A stretch of 36,238 bases of DNA from UBA3774 sp045600025 (GCA_045600025.1 JAZRXC010000003.1:1-36238); one strand, 5' to 3'; positions 28,769 through 36,238 are shown, counted from the stretch's first letter. The notes: generated by a model from the sequence alone, not told the origin. Translations and numbers: made by a program.

Positions 28769-30505
28769 TTAATATTCCCCGACTACAGCAGGCTCGTCAT
28801 ATTTCTCCGGGCCCTCAGCTATCCTTTCTTTAAGGAAATTATACGTATTCGTCATGTCCTCATTTACGTATAACCAGATGTATTGATTTACTCTGCTCTT
28901 GGGGTTCTCAAATGAAAGGTCAAGTTCAATCTCACTGTTATCATAAGAGAACAGATATGCACCGGCATCAATATCGGCCAGGATTGCTTTCTGAAGTTTT
29001 TCCATAGCGATTGAGTTATTATATGAATAATACTCACCATTATACCAGAGTTCAAAGTGATCAAGTTGTATGTTTTCATCTTCCGGGAAAATAGTTTTCT
29101 TTTGAATCTCAGGTGCAGAGAGAAATTCTCTTATAGGCTTACTGTTCTCAAAAGAGCCTTCATTTATTATCGGATAAGAACGGCTTATTATTTCTCCGGA
29201 ATCAAGTGTGTATTCTATCGAAAAATTATACACGTAATTATAAGCATCATCAGCTTCGCCCTTATCCACGATAGTCTGGTGAATACCGATTACTTTCTCT
29301 ATGTATTTATCATCGGTTCCTGCTTTCAGTTTAAGGTTCTGCCCTTCGGAATTAATAGTTACAGCCTTTACATCATTTGCATCAGGCACGCGCCGGGCTG
29401 CGCCAAGCATGTCATATTTAAGGGCGCAAATAAACAGAATACATACAGCTGCAACTATGACTGCTCCCGGCAGATGCTTTTTGTCAAATACCTTGAAGCT
29501 TTTTTCAAGAAGCATGCTCGCCACATAATATCCTGCAAGACCTGCAAAAAGAACACATATTATCGTCGGGATAAAGCTGAACCTGACAGTTCCGAAAAAG
29601 AGCGCTTCGAAAAAGTCTCCGGAAAAAATCGAGTATATTGCCCGGCCGAAATACAGTGCGCTGCAAAATGCAACTCCGTATCTGAATATCGGTTTAAATG
29701 CGGGCAGAGCTATTACGCTCTCGGCAGTTTCGCTGTTGCGGTGCTTATACATGAAATATGCAACTATCAGTATCACTATGCCGACAGCAGCGTAGATGTA
29801 TGAAAGCTTTGCTCCTGTAAGGCACTGCAGCTGCGCATCATCTGAAACATAATCTATCTCCGAAAGAAACGCAACTATAGGTGATGCATAGTAGAAATGT
29901 GCCGTGTAAGAAGTAACACCATACACAAATGCTCTGATGTACTGGCTGACCAGTTCTTCCATCGCTGCAACAAGAACGTTTAATATGAAATACAGCACCG
30001 GCATAGCAACCTTGCTACCTGTCGATATAGCGCAGAATGTTGCGATGGCGAAGAATATAATCTCCTCGCACAGCATAATAAGCATCGAAAATAGCATGAT
30101 TTCCGCGCTTGCTCCAAATGAAATGCCTGCCCAGAAAAGGATAATCCACGCAACTATATAAGGGATAAGCAGGATGGTAAATCCGCTTGCTATGCCTGTT
30201 ATGTAAAGTGCCTTACGTGAAATCGGAAGGCTGTGAATGAAGTTGATACTTTTTGCGGTAAATAAGTATTTCCATACAAAGTAAGCGCAAATCAAAGCAT
30301 ATATAAAGGCAAGCGGCGCATTTGCAAATGTTATATCACGGATTAAACCCTCATATGACAGCGCAGTGTCAATTCCGCCGATACGATTCACAAAAAGTGA
30401 TGCGGCAATAGTTGCAAAGAAGAATGAGCTTATAGCCCAAAGCGGCCAGCAACCGGTAATATTCTTTTTATAGAGGGTTTTATCAAATAATGAAGTCTTT
30501 GACAT
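28769..30505 (-). CDS. ABC transporter permease, DUF6449-type
   Basis: This 578-residue membrane protein is the likely permease partner of the ABC ATPase upstream. About 9-11 hydrophobic segments occur in the first 370 residues (for example 'WPLWAISSFFFATIAASLF', 'LAFIYALICAYFVWKYLF'); the C-terminal 200 residues are soluble and of a type seen in clostridial ABC permeases (DUF6449). The motif 'INFIHSLPISRKALYITG' is typical of ABC-2 permeases of this group. Start: the second ATG (MSKTSLFDKT) is chosen because GGGAGGAG lies nine bases upstream; an ATG at 30514 directly abuts this site. The gene overlaps the ATPase gene by 23 bases. The substrate is unknown; relatives export peptides or respond to cell-wall antibiotics. 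Confidence 0.85.
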   Translation of the reverse strand: MSKTSLFDKTLYKKNITGCWPLWAISSFFFATIAASLFVNRIGGIDTALSYEGLIRDITFANAPLAFIYALICAYFVWKYLFTAKSINFIHSLPISRKALYITGIASGFTILLIPYIVAWIILFWAGISFGASAEIMLFSMLIMLCEEIIFFAIATFCAISTGSKVAMPVLYFILNVLVAAMEELVSQYIRAFVYGVTSYTAHFYYASPIVAFLSEIDYVSDDAQLQCLTGAKLSYIYAAVGIVILIVAYFMYKHRNSETAESVIALPAFKPIFRYGVAFCSALYFGRAIYSIFSGDFFEALFFGTVRFSFIPTIICVLFAGLAGYYVASMLLEKSFKVFDKKHLPGAVIVAAVCILFICALKYDMLGAARRVPDANDVKAVTINSEGQNLKLKAGTDDKYIEKVIGIHQTIVDKGEADDAYNYVYNFSIEYTLDSGEIISRSYPIINEGSFENSKPIREFLSAPEIQKKTIFPEDENIQLDHFELWYNGEYYSYNNSIAMEKLQKAILADIDAGAYLFSYDNSEIELDLSFENPKSRVNQYIWLYVNEDMTNTYNFLKERIAEGPEKYDEPAVVGEY

Positions 30506-31379
30506 TGCTATCATCTCCTCCCAGTTCGTATATGAATATTTCTTCCAGAGTCAGCGGAAGCGCATCTACAAGAATCGGATCGCAGGCAGAAAGCAGTTCT
30601 TTAGCCTGTAACGCATTTGCCCGCATAATGAGTGTATGAACACGTCCGATATTTGTTGAACTGATTACGTTAAGTTCAGGCGGAAGCTCTGTAAATCCTT
30701 CCTTGAATACAACCTGCATCTTAACCATATTTTCCTGAAGTTCTGAAAGTGAACGTTCGCATATTACGCGGCCCTTATCCATGATTCCTACGTGATCGCA
30801 TACGTCTTCAAGTTCACGAAGGTTGTGCGACGAAACAAGCACCGTTGTGCCGCGCTCGGTAACATCATTCATCATAAGACTCCACACCCTGCGGCGCATC
30901 ACGGGATCAAGTCCGTCCACCGGCTCATCAAGTACGAGATAGTCCGGCATGGTGGAAAGTGCGAGCCAGAAAGCGACCTGCTTCTGCATACCCTTTGACA
31001 GCGTGCGGATCATTCTCTTCTCATCGATGTCAAATGCTTCCTTTAATTTCTCGTATCTAAGCGTTGAGAAATTCGGGTAAATGCCTTTATAGATATGCAT
31101 CATATCGCTTACACTTGCCTGTGTATAATAAAACAGGTCATCGGGAATAGATGCGATGCGAGCTTTTACCTTCGGATTCTCCCACACAGGCTCTCCGCCT
31201 ACTAATACTTCACCGGAATCTCCTTTATACACTCCGAGTATATGTCTTATAATAGTTGATTTGCCGGCGCCGTTTGGTCCGACAAGACCGTATATGTTGC
31301 CGCTACCTACATGAATGTTTGCTTCTTCCAAAGCCTTATATCCGTCAAATGACTTTGAAAGGTTATTTACATCAATCAT
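30483..31379 (-). CDS. ABC transporter ATP-binding protein (YtrB/BcrA type)
   Basis: This 298-residue ATPase energises the membrane protein encoded next. Walker A is GPNGAGKST (34-42), the Q-loop region follows, the signature is LSKGMQKQ (a common variant of LSGGQ in YtrB-type ATPases), and Walker B is YLVLDEPVDGLDP, with the H-loop in VLVSSHNLRELEDV. The C-terminal 80 residues are a small extra domain. Its ATG overlaps the end of the GntR gene by eight bases, with GGAGGAG five bases upstream, so all three genes are coupled. Similar GntR-ABC operons (ytrABCDEF in Bacillus) react to cell-wall-active antibiotics. Confidence 0.92.
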   Translation of the reverse strand: MIDVNNLSKSFDGYKALEEANIHVGSGNIYGLVGPNGAGKSTIIRHILGVYKGDSGEVLVGGEPVWENPKVKARIASIPDDLFYYTQASVSDMMHIYKGIYPNFSTLRYEKLKEAFDIDEKRMIRTLSKGMQKQVAFWLALSTMPDYLVLDEPVDGLDPVMRRRVWSLMMNDVTERGTTVLVSSHNLRELEDVCDHVGIMDKGRVICERSLSELQENMVKMQVVFKEGFTELPPELNVISSTNIGRVHTLIMRANALQAKELLSACDPILVDALPLTLEEIFIYELGGDDSNVKDFII

Positions 31380-31746
31380 GTTTCTCCTCCTTATAAATCT
31401 CTTCTACTGCTGCAAGCAATTCTTCTTTATCAGCGCCCAGGTATTTAAGCTCGCGTACTTTTTCCGCAAGTTCTTCTTTTAGCTGTGCCACATGTGCGGC
31501 AGCCTCGCCCGGATCTTTTGAAACAAAATTGCCCTTACCAGCTACGCAGTAAATATAGCCGTCACGCTCAAGTTCTGAATATGCACGCTGTATGGTGTTG
31601 GGATTAATTGATAAATCCACAGCCAGGCTGCGCACCGACGGCAGCTTCTCATCAGCGGAAAGTGCTCCCGATATGATAAGTCGCTTGATGCCTTCAGTAA
31701 TCTGCATATGTATCGGACGACTATCCCGATAATTCAAACTGATCAC
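31372..31746 (-). CDS. GntR family transcriptional regulator, YtrA type
   Basis: This 124-residue repressor has a winged helix-turn-helix at residues 10-76 ('KLPSVRSLAVDLSINPNTIQRAYSELERDGYI', ends), then a short helical dimerisation tail, as in the YtrA subfamily. The start codon is GTG (31744-31746) with AAAGGAGG five bases upstream. In this family the regulator represses its own operon by binding an inverted repeat at the promoter, and such a repeat is present at 31765-31791. The two transporter genes follow by overlap. The inducing molecule cannot be read from sequence. Confidence 0.92.
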   Translation of the reverse strand: MISLNYRDSRPIHMQITEGIKRLIISGALSADEKLPSVRSLAVDLSINPNTIQRAYSELERDGYIYCVAGKGNFVSKDPGEAAAHVAQLKEELAEKVRELKYLGADKEELLAAVEEIYKEEKHD

Positions 31747-31764
31747 GTTAACCTCCTTTGTATT

Positions 31765-31791
31765 AACTGTATTAGATGTCTTAATACAGTT
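31765..31791 (-). promoter_or_regulatory. Operator of the GntR/YtrA-type regulator
   Basis: A perfect inverted repeat of ten bases per arm, AACTGTATTA and TAATACAGTT with a 7-base spacer, runs from the -10 box to beyond the transcription start. This is the expected position for a repressor site and resembles YtrA-type operators, which have similar GTATTA-like half-sites. Confidence 0.8.
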
Positions 31792-31816
31792 ATATCACTT
31801 TTTGAAAATTTGTCAA
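31789..31816 (-). promoter_or_regulatory. Promoter of the GntR-ABC operon
   Basis: On the minus strand a perfect -35 TTGACA (31811-31816), a 16-base spacer and an extended -10 TGATATAAC (TATAAC at 31789-31794) are present. The -35 abuts the T-run of the upstream gene's terminator. Confidence 0.85.
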
Positions 31817-31850
31817 GAAAAAAATCGAGTAGGATATTTCCTACTCGATT
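31817..31850 (-). terminator. Terminator of the dipeptidase gene
   Basis: AATCGAGTAGGA (31823-31834) pairs perfectly with TCCTACTCGATT (31839-31850), 12 bp, followed by seven T's on the minus strand. It ends one base before the -35 of the next promoter. Confidence 0.85.
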
Positions 31851-31878
31851 GAACGCTATTTTATGCGCAATATGTTTT

Positions 31879-33246
31879 TTACTTTATCATGCTGTATATT
31901 CCGCGGGCATATATCTTTGCTGCAGTAACAAGCTCATCCTTCGTGATATACTCATTTGCCTCGTGCGCACGCATAGGCCCCTGAGACGGCTCCGGTCCAA
32001 ATGCCACGAAGTTAGGCATTACCTTTGCATAGGTTCCGCCGCCTATTACTTCGGGCTCGGTCATATCTCCTGTTACCTCGCGATATGACTGCAAAAGTCC
32101 CAGCACCATAGGATTGTTCTCGCCGAGGTAAAGCGGATTGCACAGATTAAATATATCAAGTGTCAAACCGTTTTCACCGGCAAGCTTCTCCAGCATCTGC
32201 TGTCTGTGTTCTTTATTATCAGAAAGTATGTAGCGCATATCAAAGACAGCTTTTCCGCCACCGCAGGTGATATTACTCATATTGAGCGAAACTGTCGTCT
32301 CAGAAAGCTCATCCTTGGAGCTAAGTCCCATAGATGCGCCGTATATCTCATCTTCAGCAAGCGCTGCAATCTTCTTGATATATGCATTTGCTCCGGCAGG
32401 TGCAAATGAAAGTCCTGCCAAATACTTGATAAGCTTAGCAAGCGCGTTCTTACCGCACATGGGAATCGAGCCGTGGGTTGCAACACCTGTCGCCGTTACG
32501 GTTGCGATACCGTCAGCATAAGATACGGAAATGTCTTCTGCCTCAGGGAGGTTACCTGCCGTTTTGATTTTTGCGACCGCCTTGGCGGGAACTATATTTG
32601 CGGCTGTTCCCGATGCAAGCTCAAGCAGCTTACAATCTCCGTCTTCATCTGCCCAAGTGGCATCAAGGCTGAAGTGACATACGCCCTTCTCTCCTACTAT
32701 AATGGGCCAATCCGCATCGGGAGTGAAACCGCCATCCGGCAAGGTTTCCTTCTTGATATACTCATCAACACCCTTCATACCGGTTTCTTCATTCGTACCG
32801 AAGATAAAACGCAGGGTCTTTGTATGCGGAAGATTATGGGCAAATAAAGCCTTCGCTCCATAGATTGCGGCTACCATCGGGCCCTTATCATCTATGGTTC
32901 CTCTGGCGTAGAGCTTGCCATCTATATCAGTAAGCGTAAAAGGATCCGTATTCCAATCTTCAGGGACAGCAGGCACTACGTCAAGGTGTCCGAGGACTCC
33001 CATCATACCTTCTCCGCTTCCCTTCATGTCTGCATACCCGTAATATCCGTCAGCATTTACCGTGGTAAATCCGAGTCTGTCACACATAGAAATTGCGGCT
33101 TCAAGAGTCTTTTCAACTTCTGTGCCGAAAGGCGCACCGTCTGATGCCTCTGCTTCAACTGAATTGTATTTTACAAGAGAAGCAAGGTCCTTCTCCATAT
33201 CCGGAAGAGAGTTTTCTATCCATTTATCAATCTGTGAAAAATCCAT
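31879..33246 (-). CDS. M20 family dipeptidase (PepV / Sapep type)
   Basis: This 455-residue cytoplasmic metallopeptidase cleaves dipeptides and perhaps some amide-linked amino acids; relatives use Zn2+ or Mn2+. Metal ligands fit the family: 'VLGHLDVVPA' (His, Asp), 'YARGTIDDKGPMVAA' (Asp), 'GTNEETGMKG' (catalytic Glu-Glu) and 'GGGTYAKVMPN' near the C-terminus. The lid domain lies in the middle. The start at 33246 (MDFSQIDKW) has GGAG six bases upstream; two more ATGs upstream have no proper site. Its promoter (33276-33304) and terminator make it a separate unit. The oligopeptide transporter next door could feed peptides to it. Confidence 0.93.
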   Translation of the reverse strand: MDFSQIDKWIENSLPDMEKDLASLVKYNSVEAEASDGAPFGTEVEKTLEAAISMCDRLGFTTVNADGYYGYADMKGSGEGMMGVLGHLDVVPAVPEDWNTDPFTLTDIDGKLYARGTIDDKGPMVAAIYGAKALFAHNLPHTKTLRFIFGTNEETGMKGVDEYIKKETLPDGGFTPDADWPIIVGEKGVCHFSLDATWADEDGDCKLLELASGTAANIVPAKAVAKIKTAGNLPEAEDISVSYADGIATVTATGVATHGSIPMCGKNALAKLIKYLAGLSFAPAGANAYIKKIAALAEDEIYGASMGLSSKDELSETTVSLNMSNITCGGGKAVFDMRYILSDNKEHRQQMLEKLAGENGLTLDIFNLCNPLYLGENNPMVLGLLQSYREVTGDMTEPEVIGGGTYAKVMPNFVAFGPEPSQGPMRAHEANEYITKDELVTAAKIYARGIYSMIK

Positions 33247-33275
33247 ATCCATCTCCTTATAATTCGATATGCGTA

Positions 33276-33304
33276 ATCTTACCGCGCTAAAGAACATTTG
33301 TCAA
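33276..33304 (-). promoter_or_regulatory. Promoter of the dipeptidase gene
   Basis: On the minus strand a perfect -35 TTGACA (33299-33304), a 17-base spacer and -10 TAAGAT (33276-33281) are present, about 30 bases before the start codon and 12 bases after the terminator of the binding-protein gene. Confidence 0.75.
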
Positions 33305-33315
33305 ATGAGGGCAAT

Positions 33316-33342
33316 AAAAAGCCCGCCTCATGAGAGGCGGGC
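33316..33342 (-). terminator. Terminator after the permuted binding-protein gene
   Basis: GCCCGCCTC and GAGGCGGGC (33321-33329 and 33334-33342) form a perfect 9-bp stem with a 4-base loop; on the minus strand five T's follow (33316-33320). It lies 19 bases after the stop codon at 33362, so the gene truly ends there. Confidence 0.9.
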
Positions 33343-33361
33343 CAAAATTCAAGCTTCAATA

Positions 33362-35176
33362 TCAGTCGGGAAGAATTTCCTCATTGATATTCCAGCATAC
33401 ATAGTAGGTACCGATCTGTCCGGCTACTACGAACTCAGTAGGATACTCTTCTTTAAGAGTTGCGATTTCGTTAGTAGGAACATCATCGATGAGCTGCCAT
33501 GTGCCGTTCTTGAAGTTGGAGAGCATGTTGTTAGCGTCATCAGACAGGAAGAACTTGATTTCCTTCATGGTAACTTCATCAGCACCGAAGAAGCCGTCAT
33601 TCTTCTTAAGAGTGATAACTGAGTTGTGCTCCCAAGAATCAATGCTGTAAGCACCGTTGCAGATGTAGGTCTTAGCTTCAGTAGCCCAACCTTCGTCAGC
33701 AACTATATCCTCACGTACCGGGAAGTATGTAGGGAATGCAAGGAGCTCATTCCAGTATGCGCACTGGTTAGCAATGGTAACTTCGAGGGTCTTCTCGTCA
33801 AGAGCCTTAACTGCAAGATCATCCTTGTTGCCTGTGCCGTAACCAGAAACGATTTCGAACATGTAACCGTAGTCAGCTCCGAGTTCATCAGAAGCAGCAC
33901 GCTTCCAAGCGAATTCGAAGTCCTGAGCGGTAACGGGCTTGCCATCACTCCACTTGTTGTCCTTAAGGGTATAAGTGTAAGTAACGGTACCGTCTGCATT
34001 TTCAACACCTTCTACAAGCTCTTCAGCTGAATCAGCAACGATAACGAGCTTGCCGGTAGGATCCTGATCCCACTTTGCAAGACCTGAGAACAGGTGAGCA
34101 ACGAGGGTAGCACCATCAACTGCGCTGTTAAGAGCGGGGTCGATTGTGTCAGGCTCAGAAGCGAGACATACGCTGATGCTGTCGGTGTTGCCGGCAATAT
34201 CAGTCTTCTGGAAATACTTGTATCCCAGAGGGTTAGCATAGAATCCGTTAACCTGATCATCGATCATGTAAAGGTCGGTGTAGAAGTAAAGCGGAACGAT
34301 TGCGCCGGTCTGCATAAGCAGATCTTCAGCAATGTGCATCATAGCGAAACGATCTTCGGGAACTGTGCAAGCCTTGATAGCTGAAATCAGCGGATCGAAG
34401 GTCTCACCCCATGTGCCGTTCTCAACCTTGAGGTCGAAGCCGTATGCGGTGATATCTACACTGTATCTCTTGATGTCGGCATGAGCGCCTTTACCAAACT
34501 GAACATCGTTGTTACCAGAAGCTGTGGTCCACATATCGATGAAGCAGATAGGATCTGAATAGTCAGCGAGCCAGCCGTTACGAGCGATTGAGTAGTTACC
34601 TTCCTTACGAGTGTTAAGGAATGTGTTCCACTCCTGGTTCTCAAGGTTCATGGTAATACCAACGCCTGCAAGAGCAGCCTGGAGGTACTCACCGATAGCC
34701 TTGTGGCCTTCAGAAGTGTTGTAGAGGTATGTAAGGGTCGGGAAGTTGGTGAACTTGCCGGTAGCCTCATCATAATCATAGTACTTGCTGAGGATGTCAA
34801 TAGCCTCTTCGAAGTTGTCTTCATAAGCATCCTTTGTTACATCATAGTAACCGGTAACACCATCAAGATGTCCTGCTGTCTGATAGAACTCAGTTCCGTC
34901 GGGGTTGAACATACCCATAGCTACGAATGAAGATGCGGGAACCTGACCAGCCTGGCCGATTTCCTCTACAATGTAGTTACGGTCGAAAAGAAGTCCGATT
35001 GCATAACGAATCTCTTCGCGTGCAGCTTCCTTCTCTTCGGGTGTGAGGTCCTTCTGAGCTTCTGTAGTAGGAGCTGCAGTTGTAGGAGCCTCAGTAGTAG
35101 GGGCAGTCTCGCCACCGCATGCAACTAAAGACATGCACATAGCAGCTGCCATTAAAAGAGCAATCAACTTTTTCAT
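33362..35176 (-). CDS. Oligopeptide ABC transporter binding lipoprotein, apparently circularly permuted
   Basis: This 604-residue lipoprotein of the SBP_bac_5/OppA family has a signal peptide with lipobox LVAC (Cys20) and a PTTEA linker (21-43). The order of the mature domain is reversed. Residues 44-325 correspond to the second half of OppA: 'IRYAIGLLFDRNYIVEEI', 'LYNTSEGHKAIGEYLQ', 'NQEWNTFLNTRKEGNYSIA', 'VPLYFYTDLYMI...NPLGYKYF', which is the normal C-terminus. Residues 333-600 correspond to the first half: 'SEPDTIDPALNSAVDGATL', 'KWSDGKPVTAQDFEFAWKR', 'NGAYSIDSWEHNS', ending 'TYYVCWNINEEILPD', where normal OppA continues into its second half. Residues 326-332 join the old termini. The frame is intact, with a stop codon and terminator. 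It probably binds peptides for the neighbouring OppDF transporter. Confidence 0.93.
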   Translation of the reverse strand: MKKLIALLMAAAMCMSLVACGGETAPTTEAPTTAAPTTEAQKDLTPEEKEAAREEIRYAIGLLFDRNYIVEEIGQAGQVPASSFVAMGMFNPDGTEFYQTAGHLDGVTGYYDVTKDAYEDNFEEAIDILSKYYDYDEATGKFTNFPTLTYLYNTSEGHKAIGEYLQAALAGVGITMNLENQEWNTFLNTRKEGNYSIARNGWLADYSDPICFIDMWTTASGNNDVQFGKGAHADIKRYSVDITAYGFDLKVENGTWGETFDPLISAIKACTVPEDRFAMMHIAEDLLMQTGAIVPLYFYTDLYMIDDQVNGFYANPLGYKYFQKTDIAGNTDSISVCLASEPDTIDPALNSAVDGATLVAHLFSGLAKWDQDPTGKLVIVADSAEELVEGVENADGTVTYTYTLKDNKWSDGKPVTAQDFEFAWKRAASDELGADYGYMFEIVSGYGTGNKDDLAVKALDEKTLEVTIANQCAYWNELLAFPTYFPVREDIVADEGWATEAKTYICNGAYSIDSWEHNSVITLKKNDGFFGADEVTMKEIKFFLSDDANNMLSNFKNGTWQLIDDVPTNEIATLKEEYPTEFVVAGQIGTYYVCWNINEEILPD

Positions 35177-35199
35177 ACTTTTTCCTTCCTTTCGTAAAA

Positions 35200-35229
35200 A
35201 TTATATAAATGTAGTTGACTACAAAACAA
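35200..35229 (-). promoter_or_regulatory. Possible separate promoter and operator before the binding-protein gene
   Basis: On the minus strand a perfect -10 TATAAT (35200-35205) lies 18 bases after TTGTTT (35224-35229). Between them sits the palindrome TGTAGT-CA-ACTACA (35210-35223), positioned for a regulator. Binding proteins often need more transcript than the ATPases, which would explain an internal promoter. Confidence 0.5.
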
Positions 35230-35232
35230 CAC

Positions 35233-36216
35233 TTAGTTAATTTCCGCAAGTCTGTGGCAGGCTACAAAGTGTCCCTTATCCACTTCCTTGAATTCCGGCA
35301 TGGACTCGGCGCAAGCCTCTGTCGCATACTGGCAACGGGTTCTGAACGGGCATCCTGAAGGAGCATTCAGCGGGCTCGGGATATCGCCGTTAAGAACGAT
35401 ACGCTTATTTGCCCTTGCTACCTTGGGATCCGGAACAGGTACTGCTGAAAGCAGTGACTTGCTGTAAGGATGAAGCGGGCGGTTGTAGATAGTGTCCGCA
35501 TCTGCAAGCTCTACCATTCTGCCAAGGTACATAACCGCTATTCTGTCGGAAATATGACGAACTACCAAAAGGTCATGAGCTATGAAGAGATAGGTAAGGC
35601 CCAACTGATCCTGAAGCTCGTCAAACATATTTATTACCTGAGCCTGAATTGATACATCCAGTGCTGATACAGGCTCATCGCAGACTATAAACTCAGGGTT
35701 AACTGCCAGTGCACGAGCAATACCTATACGCTGACGCTGACCGCCTGAGAACTCATGTGCATAACGTGCAGCATGCTCTGAGTTAAGTCCGACATAATTC
35801 ATAAGTTCAAGCACTCTGTCACTTCGCTCTTGCTTAGTCGTATAGAGCTTATGTACATCCAGAGGCTCTGCTATGATATCAGCGACCGTCATTCTGGGAT
35901 TAAGTGATGAATACGGATCCTGGAATACCATAGTTGCTTTCTTGCGGAATTCCTTTATGGAAGCCTTGGAATCAATCTTAACTCCGTCATACCATATCTC
36001 ACCGGAAGTCGGCTGATACAGATGGAGGATTGTACGTCCTACCGTTGTCTTTCCGCAACCGGACTCTCCTACGAGTCCGAGGGTCTCACCCTTGTTAATA
36101 CTAAATGATACATCATCAACTGCCTTGAGCGGTTTGCTTCCGAAAAGGCCTGTGCTGATATTGAAATACTCTTTGAGGTTCTTGACCTCCAGCAATGTGT
36201 GACCTTTTTCTGCCAT
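35233..36216 (-). CDS. oppF: Oligopeptide ABC transporter ATP-binding protein OppF
   Basis: This 327-residue ATPase is one of the two that drive oligopeptide import. Walker A is GESGCGKTT (50-58), the signature is SGGQRQRIGIARAL, Walker B is FIVCDEPVSALD and the H-loop is FIAHDLLVVRHI. The C-terminal oligopeptide/dipeptide domain has the motif 'SGCPFRTRCQYATEACAESMP', whose spaced cysteines bind an iron-sulfur cluster in several relatives. The N-terminal 'EYFNISTGLFGSKPLKAVDDVSF' separates OppF from OppD. The ATG overlaps the stop of the upstream gene (TAATG). The binding-protein gene follows after 56 bases, and permease genes are outside the window. Confidence 0.95.
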   Translation of the reverse strand: MAEKGHTLLEVKNLKEYFNISTGLFGSKPLKAVDDVSFSINKGETLGLVGESGCGKTTVGRTILHLYQPTSGEIWYDGVKIDSKASIKEFRKKATMVFQDPYSSLNPRMTVADIIAEPLDVHKLYTTKQERSDRVLELMNYVGLNSEHAARYAHEFSGGQRQRIGIARALAVNPEFIVCDEPVSALDVSIQAQVINMFDELQDQLGLTYLFIAHDLLVVRHISDRIAVMYLGRMVELADADTIYNRPLHPYSKSLLSAVPVPDPKVARANKRIVLNGDIPSPLNAPSGCPFRTRCQYATEACAESMPEFKEVDKGHFVACHRLAEIN

Positions 36217-36238
36217 TACTTATCACCGCCTTCTGCTG
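36216..36238 (-). CDS. oppD: C-terminal end of the upstream gene, probably oppD
   Basis: The last six codons (AEGGDK) and the stop codon TAA of a minus-strand gene enter the window, overlapping the oppF start by one base. The name is inferred from the usual oppD-oppF order; nothing else of it is visible. Confidence 0.45.

Noticed and set aside
29057..29803. 248-codon open frame opposite the ABC permease
   Set aside because: It is a shadow: no ribosome binding site, low-complexity Tyr/Cys-rich sequence, and it is fully antisense to a convincing membrane protein gene.
33362..35176. Two separate gene fragments or a broken pseudogene instead of one permuted protein
   Set aside because: There is one uninterrupted frame with a signal peptide, linker, in-frame junctions, a stop codon and a terminator; nothing suggests decay.
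1..36238. CRISPR arrays, tRNA or rRNA genes, prophage genes, replication origin
   Set aside because: No regularly spaced repeats, no recognisable tRNA or rRNA sequence, no phage genes and no DnaA-box cluster were seen on reading both strands.

Overview
The window looks like a chromosome segment of a Gram-positive anaerobe of the class Clostridia, most likely a Lachnospiraceae-type bacterium. This is inferred from the S10-spc-alpha gene order, the long insertion in ribosomal protein L17, the zinc-type S14 and L36, a Pro-Thr-Thr lipoprotein linker, DUF5685 and DUF6449/DUF6198-type proteins, and strong AGGAGG ribosome binding sites. No database search was possible, so the family assignment rests on recognised sequence motifs. 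I found no tRNA, rRNA, CRISPR array or complete insertion sequence.

Left part (1-5.4 kb): a Rpn/PDDEXK-type nuclease on the minus strand; then a plus-strand operon of three poorly characterised genes (membrane zinc-ribbon protein, DUF5685 protein, J-domain protein with a Gly/Tyr repeat and a Cys-rich tail). A bidirectional terminator separates this from a convergent malQ, and a small STAS-domain protein follows. From about 1.2 to 4.9 kb the plus strand is unusually rich in A and C whichever strand is coding.

Metal region (5.4-12 kb): a yybP-ykoY (Mn2+) riboswitch with promoter and terminator precedes a Ca2+/Mn2+-type P-type ATPase. On the opposite strand a copper P-type ATPase (copA) carries a second, C-terminal CopZ-like domain that has its own possible internal start. 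The copA promoter overlaps the terminator of the preceding Nudix gene and would give a leaderless mRNA.

Central part (12-27.8 kb): 31 genes on the minus strand run in the order rpsJ-rplC-D-W-B-rpsS-rplV-rpsC-rplP-rpmC-rpsQ-rplN-X-E-rpsN-H-rplF-R-rpsE-rpmD-rplO-secY-adk-map-infA-rpmJ-rpsM-K-D-rpoA-rplQ. They encode ribosome, RNA polymerase alpha, Sec translocon and N-terminal processing functions. A promoter and a structured leader of about 220 nt precede rpsJ, a second clear promoter lies before rpmJ, and a long potential hairpin lies between rpsM and rpsK.

Right part (27.8-36.2 kb): a sugar-isomerase-like TIM barrel gene; a YtrA-type operon (GntR regulator, ABC ATPase, permease) with a perfect inverted-repeat operator; a PepV/Sapep dipeptidase; and an oligopeptide transporter segment (end of oppD, oppF, binding protein). 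The binding protein is the most unusual feature. Its two halves are in reversed order compared with every OppA-type protein I know, so it appears to be a natural circular permutation, complete with signal peptide, new stop codon and terminator.
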